NCBI RefSeq assembly: GCF_900290275.1
Contig: NZ_LT985325.1
Coordinates: forward strand, 330,756 to 394,755
DNA length: 64,000 nucleotides
Origin: Prevotella merdae
Lineage (GTDB): Bacteria; Bacteroidota; Bacteroidia; Bacteroidales; Bacteroidaceae
Direction: 5' to 3'
Position numbers and translations under genes: made by a program
Shown: positions 47,127 to 54,900 of the stretch, piece after piece
How positions within the stretch are numbered: the first letter of the stretch is position 1
How the letters are laid out: the number at the start of each line of letters is the position of its first letter
The notes under the pieces: generated by a model
Seen by the model: the letters and a program-made list of their open reading frames with translations, nothing else
Databases searched by the model: none
What the model was told of the DNA's origin: nothing

Positions 47127-47324
47127 ATGAAGAAATATATCAAGCCAACAATGATATTGTTGGAAATAGAGAGTGAGGGCATGATGGCAGGTTCTCCTGG
47201 AATTAGCAAAGATCCTGCCACAGGTCCAGCCTGTGCCAAGGAGTATTCTGGTAGCTTTGTCTGGGACGATGATGACTATTCCTCAGAGACCACCGACTCG
47301 AATCCGAACGTTTTCGGTGAATAG
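47127..47324 (+). CDS. Small 'YIKP' peptide, 65 aa (copy 2)
   Basis: Starts 14 bp after the BspA-like gene: MKKYIKPTMILLEIESEGM, then 'MAGSPGISKDPATGPACAKE' and an acidic 'VWDDDDYSSETTDSNPNVFG' tail. The N-terminal 25 residues share the layout of the 53-aa peptide at 38266-38427. No true signal peptide is visible (there is no long hydrophobic core), yet the 'MAGS' site after a short hydrophobic stretch recalls a cleavable leader. Linkage to a T9SS surface protein in both cases suggests a functional connection. Confidence 0.7.
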   Translation: MKKYIKPTMILLEIESEGMMAGSPGISKDPATGPACAKEYSGSFVWDDDDYSSETTDSNPNVFGE

Positions 47325-47376
47325 TAACTCGCGCCTACAATATATATAATGTGTTTAGGTGCCTGAAAAGGCAAAA

Positions 47377-47411
47377 CCGCCGCATATCCGAATAGTCAGG
47401 ATATGCGGCGG
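47377..47411. terminator. Strong bidirectional hairpin terminator
   Basis: Perfect 13-bp arms (CCGCCGCATATCC / GGATATGCGGCGG) with a 9-nt loop. A-rich before and T-rich after (AAAA...TCTTTT), so it can serve the peptide gene on the plus strand and the desulfoferrodoxin gene on the minus strand. Confidence 0.85.
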
Positions 47412-47501
47412 TAGTCTTTTGTATATTACGATTTCGGCCTTAATGGCATTCCTCGCAATGTTGCTGTCGGCAATGAACTCGAAATATGCGTTATTCAAAG
47501 C

Positions 47502-47885
47502 TTATTTGTTGGCATCTCCTTTCCACAACCCATGGAGGTTGCAATACTCGCGAGCCGATACCTCTTTGGCATCTGTTAGGAAGATTGCCTCTGGCTTCTC
47601 GCCTGGCTTTAGCTCATGGCGAAGTACATCGGTAGGAGTGAGCAACTCTATCCATTGGATATAATGCTCTGGGAGCATCGGATGCTCTACGCTTCCCACC
47701 TTTACACGATAGCCGCCCTCGATAGGTTCTATCACTGGCACATGCTTCTCCTTTGCCGCATCCGTGGTGTTCTCCTTCATCAGTTTCATGGGCTGACCGC
47801 AGCAACTTAGCACGGCTCCGGGATTCACAACCTCTACCACATTGCCACAAACCGTGCAACGGTAGATTTCTCTTGTCTTAGTCAT
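47502..47885 (-). CDS. Desulfoferrodoxin (superoxide reductase)
   Basis: 127 aa. N-terminal desulforedoxin centre: '[13 protein letters not shown]...LSCCGQPM' supplies four Cys for Fe. The catalytic iron centre ligands are visible: His in 'EKHVPVIE', two His in '[16 protein letters not shown]', and Cys/His in '[12 protein letters not shown]'. This is a 2Fe class superoxide reductase, which reduces superoxide to peroxide without making oxygen and so protects this anaerobe against air. Single gene, normal length, on its own. Confidence 0.95.
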   Translation of the reverse strand: MTKTREIYRCTVCGNVVEVVNPGAVLSCCGQPMKLMKENTTDAAKEKHVPVIEPIEGGYRVKVGSVEHPMLPEHYIQWIELLTPTDVLRHELKPGEKPEAIFLTDAKEVSAREYCNLHGLWKGDANK

Positions 47886-48146
47886 AATCGTTCCTCCGAA
47901 AATTTAGAAAATGAAATGATGTCTTTATTCTTTAACGATTATAAAGATACTCATTTTCTGTGGGTTACACAAGCTTTAGAGCCTTTTTTATTCAAAAATT
48001 AAGTAAAATTATGCTTGTGGATATTCATTGGCGAAACTTTAGTAACCGAAGGCTTTCGTTAAGCCATATGAGCAGAGCTAAGTTTGCTTAAGCTTTGCCA
48101 TGGCGAGAAAACGTGTCTGGAGTCAAAAATTGCTCCACGACCCGAA

Positions 48147-48200
48147 AATATTCCTCCCAAAGGAGTGAGATTCTCAGATTTAATTTGTATTTTTGCCATG
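48147..48200 (-). pseudogene. Scrap of an IS1380-like transposase gene
   Basis: Minus-strand 'MAKIQIKSENLTPLGGIF' matches my memory of the start of Bacteroides IS1380-family transposases (MAKIQIKSEKLTPFGGIF). After 18 residues the similarity stops ('SGRGAIFDSRHVFSPW...'), so only the 5' end of the insertion sequence survives. The rest of the 47886-48286 gap shows no gene. Confidence 0.5.
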
Positions 48201-48269
48201 TCTATTGTCAGATTCTCTTGTTTGTTTTGCAACAATAAGATAAGTGAAAAACTTCTGACATGGCAAAAA
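48190..48269. repeat. 13-bp inverted repeat overlapping the IS scrap
   Basis: TTTTTGCCATGTC (48190-48202) and GACATGGCAAAAA (48257-48269) are exact complements 54 bp apart. The left arm contains the transposase ATG on the minus strand. The right arm is in the 5' leader of the epimerase gene, where it creates a false ATG at 48260. Confidence 0.75.
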
Positions 48270-48286
48270 ATAATTTTTATACTATT

Positions 48287-49366
48287 ATGAACATTTGTAT
48301 TTTTGTTGGTGCACGTCCCAACTTTATAAAGGTGGCTCCCATTCTTCGTGCAATGGATGCAGCTGGAGTAGACCACAGCCTTGTGTATGCAGGACGCGAA
48401 GACGACCCTACACTTGAGGCATCATTGTTTGACGACTTGCAGATGTCGCGCCCTGATGTCTATCTTGGCGTAGACTGCGAGAACCTAAATGAGCTTACAG
48501 GACAGGTGATGTCGGCATTCGAGCGCTATTTGCAAGAGAATAAGACAGATACCGTAATTGTAGTAGACGACCTTGCGTCTACAATGGCTGCGGCTATCGT
48601 AACCAAGAAGCAGGGCATACGTTTGGCTCATCTTGTGGCTGGCACACGCTCGTTCGATATCAACATGCCTAAGGAGATAAACCGACTCGTGATAGACGGT
48701 CTGTCTGACCTTCTGTTTACAGCAGGTATAGGTGGCAGCAGCGCCGCTACTCGTGAGGGGGCAGAATCGTCTAAGATATATCAGGTGGGCAATATACTGA
48801 TGGATACATTGCGCTTTAATCATCAGCGCTTTGTTCGTCCTGCCGTTATGGACGAGTTGCAGTTGACCGAGAACAACTACATCGTTTTCACCCTAAACCG
48901 CAAGGCTCTTATTGCCAAAACCGACGAGTTGCGCTCGCTATTGCTAAGCATGATGTCGCATGCTGGCGATATTCCGGTTGTGGCACCGCTACGCAAGTTG
49001 GCTGCCGATGCCGTTAAGAGGGTAATAGATTCAAATCCGTTGCTCTTCAAAGGTCTTCATATCGTTAGTCCGCTTGGTTATCTGGAGTTTGGTTGGCTTA
49101 CGGCACACGCTCTTGGTGTTATTACCGACTCGGGCAATGTGGCCGAGGAGGCAACATTCAACACCGTACCTTGCATCACCCTCAACAGCTACACCGAGCA
49201 TATAGAGACTGTAAAGACAGGCTCGAATGTGCTTGTAGGCGAAGACCCAATAAAATTGGGCGAGGAAATGACGCGAATGGTTAACCATGAATGGAAACAT
49301 TGTGGAATACCAGAGCGTTGGGACGGTCGTTCGGCAGAGCGCATCGTACAAACTCTGATAGAGTAG
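48287..49366 (+). CDS. UDP-GlcNAc 2-epimerase family protein, divergent active site
   Basis: I use the ATG at 48287 (MNICIFVGARPNFIKVAPIL), the normal family start; 48260 falls in the inverted repeat. 359 aa, normal length. The fold signature GARPNFIKVAP is intact, and 'VVDDLASTMAAAI' keeps the Asp (95) of the usual HGDT. However the AHxEAGLRS motif reads 'AHLVAGTRSFD' (Val at 117 where E. coli WecB has catalytic Glu117), and the usual TxHRRExN region reads 'VFTLNRKALIAK' (Asn204 for the catalytic His). The nucleotide-binding 'ITDSGNVAEEA' is mostly kept. It may bind UDP-sugar without normal epimerase chemistry. It is isolated from the polysaccharide locus. Confidence 0.85.
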   Translation: MNICIFVGARPNFIKVAPILRAMDAAGVDHSLVYAGREDDPTLEASLFDDLQMSRPDVYLGVDCENLNELTGQVMSAFERYLQENKTDTVIVVDDLASTMAAAIVTKKQGIRLAHLVAGTRSFDINMPKEINRLVIDGLSDLLFTAGIGGSSAATREGAESSKIYQVGNILMDTLRFNHQRFVRPAVMDELQLTENNYIVFTLNRKALIAKTDELRSLLLSMMSHAGDIPVVAPLRKLAADAVKRVIDSNPLLFKGLHIVSPLGYLEFGWLTAHALGVITDSGNVAEEATFNTVPCITLNSYTEHIETVKTGSNVLVGEDPIKLGEEMTRMVNHEWKHCGIPERWDGRSAERIVQTLIE

Positions 49367-49429
49367 GAGAAGTTAACTCCTAAACTCCTTTCGCTTGCGA
49401 AACTTGAATAAACAAAAAATTTTTTGCTT

Positions 49430-50134
49430 ATGAACAACAAATCCATTATGTGCTCTGCGCTTATAGCATTGAGCATTGTTGTCCTTGGTTTCTGTATCAA
49501 GGGCGGTATAGACAATTTTGCCAATAAAGACCGCAAGGTTGCCGTAAAGGGACTGGCAGAGAAAGAGGTGGATGCCGATAAGGTGACGTGGCCTATCGTG
49601 TCAAAGGAGATAGGCAACGAACTGCCCGATCTCTACACACGTCTTGGTAATACACAGGCAAAAATAAAGAAGTTTCTTATAAACAACGGCATTAAGGCCG
49701 ACGAGATTAGCGTCAATGCGCCTAAGGTTATCGACCAGAATGCCGACCAATACAGCGACAACCGCCGTGTTTACCGTTACAACATTACGTCGGTCATTAC
49801 TGTTACGTCAAACAACGTGAAGCTTGTGCGCTCTATCATAGCGCGCCAAGGCGAGTTGCTTAAGGAGGGTATTGCCATTGTAGACGGTGGTTGGGACAAT
49901 CCTATTAAGTACGAGTATGTGTCGTTTCGTGACATGAAACCCAAGATGATGGAGGAGGCAATAGCCAATGCCGAGAAGACAGCAGAGCAGTTTGCCGAGA
50001 ACTCTAAGAGCAAACTCAATAAGATTGTGTCGGCAGACCAAGGACAGTTCTCTATAGAGGACCGCGACCAGAACACTCCATACATCAAGAAGGTGAGAGT
50101 GGTTACAACGATTGTTTACTCGCTTAAGGATTAA
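49430..50134 (+). CDS. SIMPL-domain (DUF541) protein
   Basis: The ATG at 49430 (MNNKSIMCSALIALSIVVLG) is preferred to a TTG two codons earlier. 234 aa. One N-terminal membrane/signal helix, then the SIMPL domain: 'VAVKGLAEKEVDADKVTWPI', 'KIKKFLINNGIKADEISVNA', 'MMEEAIANAEKTAEQFAENS' and 'KIVSADQGQFSIED'. Likely periplasmic and anchored. Such proteins are linked to oxidative stress or membrane protein function but their chemistry is unknown. It precedes the MATE pump by 42 bp with a hairpin between. Confidence 0.85.
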   Translation: MNNKSIMCSALIALSIVVLGFCIKGGIDNFANKDRKVAVKGLAEKEVDADKVTWPIVSKEIGNELPDLYTRLGNTQAKIKKFLINNGIKADEISVNAPKVIDQNADQYSDNRRVYRYNITSVITVTSNNVKLVRSIIARQGELLKEGIAIVDGGWDNPIKYEYVSFRDMKPKMMEEAIANAEKTAEQFAENSKSKLNKIVSADQGQFSIEDRDQNTPYIKKVRVVTTIVYSLKD

Positions 50135-50145
50135 AGTATAATTAG

Positions 50146-50162
50146 CCCCTCTTATTGAGGGG
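50146..50162 (+). terminator. Short hairpin between SIMPL and MATE genes
   Basis: CCCCTC / GAGGGG, 6-bp stem, 5-nt loop, followed by TGTTTCC. A weak terminator or processing site: the T-tract is poor. Confidence 0.45.
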
Positions 50163-50176
50163 TGTTTCCAACACGT

Positions 50177-51520
50177 ATGAAAACACAGCATAGAGACAAT
50201 TACGAGTTTCTTACACAGGCGCCAGTGTCGCGTGTCATCCTCACGATGGCGGTACCGACGATTGTCTCTATGCTTGTTACGTGTTTGTACACTATTGTCG
50301 ATACCTATTTTGTAGGCCAGCTCAACACACAATCTACGGCAGCAGTAGGTATCGTCTTTTCTTTGATGTGCCTTATTCAGGCGATAGGCTCCTTCTTTGG
50401 TCATGGCAGCGGTAGCTACATGTCGCGCGAACTTGGAGCTCGTCGCATCGATAATGCAGCGTCTATGGCTGCAACAGGCTTTGTTTATGCTATTATTACG
50501 GGTGTGGCTATTGCCGCAGTAGGATTGATATCGCTCCAAACATTGTCTCTGTGGCTTGGCAGTACGGCCACGGTGTTGCCTTATACCGAGCAATATATGG
50601 CAATAATCTTGACGGGAACACCTTTTCAGATAGCCTCCTTCACACTCAACAGTCAGCTGCGCATGCAAGGCAACACACGCCATGCCATGTGGGGTATTGT
50701 GAGTGGAGCTGCGCTTAATGTGCTGCTCGATCCCTTGTTGATATTCGGTTGCTCGTTAGGGCTACGTGGCGCAGCCCTTGCCACTGTTATAGGCCAGGCT
50801 GTAAGTTTCCTTATATTATATATAATGTGTAACCGTCGTGGTGCAACGTGTGTAGGCATCCATCTAACGAAGTTTTCTCTGCGTTGGCATTATGCGCGCG
50901 AGATAATCTATGGCGGTTCACCTTCTCTCTCGCGCCAAGGCTTGGCAAGCATCTCTGTTGTGCTGCTCAATCTGGCAGCGGCAAGCTATGGCGATGCTGC
51001 AGTTGCCGCAATGTCGATAGTAAGTCGTGTCACCATGTTTGTAATGTCGGTGATAGTGGGATTAGGACAAGGATTCCAGCCATTCTGCGGCTATTGCTAT
51101 GGAGCCGGACTATATGCACGGCTGCGTCAAGGCTATTGGTTTACGGTAAAGACAGGCTTTGTGTTTCTTGCTATCTTTGCTGCTGTAGTGTATTGTTTTG
51201 CTGAACAAACTGTAGCTTTGTTTCGCGACGATGCAATAGTTATAGCTGTAGGAAGTACAGCCTTGCGTTGGCATTTGGTGGCTTATCCGCTCAACGCTTA
51301 CATTATGACATCCAACATGATGTTGCAGACAACGCGCCGACCCTTGCGTGCCAATTTACTTGCATCAGCCCGCCGCGGACTTGTGTTTATTCCTTTCATC
51401 CTTCTATTGCCTCATCTGTTTGGTTTAATGGGAGTTGCGATGTGCCAGGCTGTATGTGATGTGGTGACGTTTTTGCTGGCAATACCTATTATGCGACTTA
51501 CTTTTAAAGAATTGGTTTAA
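50177..51520 (+). CDS. MATE-family efflux transporter
   Basis: I take the ATG at 50177 (MKTQHRDNYEFLTQAPVSRV); a GTG at 50162 lies in the hairpin. 447 aa with about 12 hydrophobic helices in two similar halves: 'ILTMAVPTIVSMLVTCLYTI VDTYFVGQL' is the typical start, and 'GGSPSLSRQGLASISVVLLN' begins the second half. 'GFQPFCGYCYGAG' is a conserved MATE loop. It exports drugs or metabolites in exchange for sodium or protons. There is no local regulator. Confidence 0.93.
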   Translation: MKTQHRDNYEFLTQAPVSRVILTMAVPTIVSMLVTCLYTIVDTYFVGQLNTQSTAAVGIVFSLMCLIQAIGSFFGHGSGSYMSRELGARRIDNAASMAATGFVYAIITGVAIAAVGLISLQTLSLWLGSTATVLPYTEQYMAIILTGTPFQIASFTLNSQLRMQGNTRHAMWGIVSGAALNVLLDPLLIFGCSLGLRGAALATVIGQAVSFLILYIMCNRRGATCVGIHLTKFSLRWHYAREIIYGGSPSLSRQGLASISVVLLNLAAASYGDAAVAAMSIVSRVTMFVMSVIVGLGQGFQPFCGYCYGAGLYARLRQGYWFTVKTGFVFLAIFAAVVYCFAEQTVALFRDDAIVIAVGSTALRWHLVAYPLNAYIMTSNMMLQTTRRPLRANLLASARRGLVFIPFILLLPHLFGLMGVAMCQAVCDVVTFLLAIPIMRLTFKELV

Positions 51521-51585
51521 ATGTTGTATATTGTTGCATTTATGGTAAAATAATTTTAAAATCGTAAGAAAACCGACTTTATTTG

Positions 51586-51616
51586 TTGCTATTTTCAAGA
51601 AAAATCGCTATATTTG
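51586..51616 (+). promoter_or_regulatory. Promoter of the 37-aa sORF unit
   Basis: TTG (51586-51588), 20-bp spacer, TATATTTG (51609-51616). It matches the Bacteroidetes consensus and drives a ~320-nt transcript ending at the terminator near 51942. Confidence 0.8.
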
Positions 51617-51715
51617 CATTGTTTTTCAACAACAACTAAAGGATGGAGTCTCACATCCCCAAATGGTAATCTTAAAATGACAGGCGCGAGACACCGGTCA
51701 GAATAGGAGGGTATT

Positions 51716-51829
51716 ATGATGAGAGAAGTAAAAAGAGCTTATGACCTTGAGTCGTTCGAGCTCGACAACATCTACAACGAGGAGGAAGAGCGTTACACCC
51801 GTGTAGAATCATCCATTTGGTACAATTAG
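51716..51829 (+). CDS. Free-standing 37-aa small protein
   Basis: MMREVKRAYDLESFELDNIY then NEEEERYTRVESSIWYN. It has a strong Shine-Dalgarno (AGGAGG, 51705-51710) five bases before the ATG, which is rare here, plus its own promoter (51586-51616) and terminator (51878-51942). Nothing else is in the unit. It is highly acidic with an aromatic C-terminal SIWYN. The ~95-nt leader has short hairpins (GGATG/CATCC). It could be a small protein, or the coding part of a dual-function regulatory RNA. Confidence 0.6.
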   Translation: MMREVKRAYDLESFELDNIYNEEEERYTRVESSIWYN

Positions 51830-51877
51830 TTAGGTTGCGGTTTGTCAACAAAGATAGCAACCACATTTAAAAGCAAG

Positions 51878-51942
51878 TCCCCGGAGAGAACGAGTGGCAC
51901 ACCCATGTATGCACTCGCCCTCTTGGGGGATTTCTTTTTTTT
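51878..51942 (+). terminator. Strong terminator after the sORF
   Basis: Stem TCCCC..AGAG..CGAGTG / CACTCG..CTCT..GGGGA with a T-rich tail (TTTCTTTTTTTT). It also faces the end of the convergent 51987 gene. Confidence 0.85.
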
Positions 51943-51986
51943 ATGTTCTTTCGATATTTGTTTGATACAAAACTGTACTGCTGTGA

Positions 51987-54900
51987 TTATTTAGACAAGA
52001 GAACCTTACTGAATACCTCATACGACCGTAGCTTGTCGTCGTCTGTCGATTGTTGCACCACGACCATATAATCGTTGTCTGCATTTGTTGTCATCATGTT
52101 CTTAATCTTGCTTGCCAGTGTTTCTGCCGTTTCTACATCTATACAAGCAAAGAAATGCGAGAAGTTAAAGATAACGAGTGCGCTGTCTTTGCTTGCCAAT
52201 AGCCCATCAGCATCGTCAATGGAAGCCAGAAATAGCCAAGAGATGTTGCTGTCCTTGTCTGTTTGTCGCATTTCCTCCTTTTCTCTTTTGTTCGTCTCCT
52301 TTCCTCTCTGGCTTTTCTCCATTAGAGACTGCATCTCCTCTTCAGCCTTTATCCTCATAGCTTCCGACACGTCAACACCAATATACTCGAGGCTTAAGGG
52401 TGTTACGCAGTCTTTGTTTTCTTTCAGGCTTTCAGCCAAAGCCACACCGCATGTAGCCGGTCCGCATCCTATGTCAACCATCTTGATGCGTCCGTTATGC
52501 TTAATAGCCCCATCCATTATTTCCTTCATACGCTCGATGTACATCCTCTTTGCGTTCTCCAGATATTGTGGCATAAGATAATGGCAGTAAATATCCACTT
52601 GGTGGGCAGCAGTAAGTGCAATCGACTGTTGCTCCATCTTGCTGTACACCATCATTCCATGCGCGAAGTCAGACCTTCCATAGTTGATAAACACAAGGTT
52701 GGCGTTGCGGTTGTTGCCGTACATCATGTCGTTGTCAACATCTTGGTCGTTTACGGCATGAATATTGAATTCGCCCTTGCAATAAAGCTCCACGGGAACA
52801 TCTATGTACGAGGCTTTGCTCTTGGCATATTCCAGCAGCTTGTAGAATGTGTAGTTCTCGCGCAGAATGTCCGCATTGCCTACCATCAGCAGATGCAGAC
52901 GGGCTCGTGTCATAGCCACATTCAGCTTGCGGTCAATCACCATTCCGTCCTCCTCGAAAACATTGTTTGTCAGGAAGTTTAGCTGGTTGGGTTGCTGAAC
53001 CGTAAAGCCATAAATAATGTAGTCGCGCTGACTGCCTTGGTATCGTTCCACTGTGTCGATAGTTATGTTGTGTAGAGGAGCAATGCCCGAACGGTCGATG
53101 GCGTTGCGTACGGTAGCTATCTGGTTGCGATAAGGCACAATAACGCCCACCGTCTGACTCTCGTCAAACGACTCTTTAGTAAGGTGGTATATTTCTACCA
53201 CCGTTGCCGCAATCATCTCTGCCTCTATACAGTTGGTTTTTACCGATGCAGATGTTCTTGGTCTTTGTGCCGCCACAAAAGCCATACGTCGCATACTCAG
53301 CAGTTGCACAATGCCGTTGTCGCTGCACGATGTGCTACAAGGCAGCGTCTGATGCTGCAAAGGCACCACTTCGAGGCGGTTGCCGTAGAAGGCATAGTTG
53401 GCAAATTCGGCTATTGTCTGGTGCATGCGTCCCTGTCTGGTTAGCATGTATACGTATCTTGGATCGTAGCCATTATCGGTTTTAAATCCAAACAACAAGC
53501 GTTCGAATAGCGACAGGCGGCAGTCTACAAGTCCTATGTCGCGCAGCATAGGTTCGTCCACATGCGATTCTTCAGCCGTCTGTTGCACAACGGCAGGCAG
53601 CTGCTTGTGGTCACCAATAAGCACAAATCTGTCTATGGCATCGCGTTCGCCCGATGTGGCGCTAAGCAAGGCTATGAGATGAGGCTCAAGTATTTGCGAC
53701 GACTCGTCTATTATAGCCAAGTCGAAGTGCTTAATCTTAAACAGGTGTATGTTGGCGTTCATGGCGGCTGTTGTCGCACAAAACACGCGCATATTGCTTA
53801 TCACTTCCTTCACCTCGCGTGCTGTGCCGCATTTAGCCACACGGTTGACCAAGAGATGGTTGTGGTAAGCCTCGTCACAATTTAATTCCGATCCGATGCG
53901 TAGGAAGTCTATGTCGCTTTCCACAAGTTTCGAGCAAATCTCGTCTACCGCCCTGTTGGTGTACGACAGCAGAATAACGTTAGAGTGTGGGTCGGTCAGT
54001 TCCTCCTTTAGGATGTTAAGCAGTCCGAATGATGTCTTGCCAGTACCCGGAGGTCCGATTACCAGAAACAAGTCGCGCGATTGTTTAGCCCTTTCCACTA
54101 ACGTGTTGAATCGTCCATAATCGCCACGTATGTGCACGTGTTCGTCTATTGTTGGTTTGCGTTGGCACAGTATCAGGTTGCGACGCTCCTTTGATGCCGA
54201 CAGAAAGCTGTGCAATCCACTATACAAAGCCCTTGCCGACGACTCAAACATGTCGTGCTCTATAGCCCAAAATGTGCCTTTTGGCACATCAAACACCTGC
54301 TTGTCGGTTTGCGAGTTGCGCAGCACAACCTCCACTCCCGTTGTCGTTATCTCCTTTATAGACGCGCGGTTCACCATCTGGGCGCAGGCATTGGGAACAG
54401 CATCCTCCTTGTAGGGATAAAGAATAACGATGTCGCCTTTGCGAAAGTTGGACGTGTCAGCCGACTGTTCTTCGGCAAATTTCAACTTAAGGCTTTCCAC
54501 CATTCCGTCGTGGCTCTCTCCAAACTGCTCAATTGTCAGTTCCTCGTAAATGTTGCCCGCCGCCCTTTTGTCCTCAATAGTGTCCAGCCATATTGCTGCA
54601 AATCCGCTGTCGTCCTTGGTCTTGTTACCTACTTTCGACAACAGGTGCTCGCGTTCTACAAACTGCATCATTCTGAAGTAGTAGGCACGTTCCAGGTCTG
54701 TAGCGTTGTGTATTGGTTTAAGCAGTCGCTCCAGTTCGGGGCGAGTCCATTCCTCCCACAGTCTGCCCTCCACACCCTTGCGGTTCAGCATTTCGGGCGT
54801 AAGTTTCTCCAGCACTTTTATGCCATTGTTGCCTTGTGTAAGGTCGCACCATGTAAGAAGGTTGCGCATGCGTATGGCGCGTAGAGTCAGTTCTGGCAGA

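Noticed and set aside
47359..47664. 101-aa plus-strand frame near the superoxide reductase
   Set aside because: Starts inside the terminator hairpin and is antisense to a gene with all metal ligands.
54210..54884. 224-aa plus-strand frame antisense to the Dna2-like gene
   Set aside because: Antisense shadow; the minus-strand frame has clear nuclease and helicase motifs.
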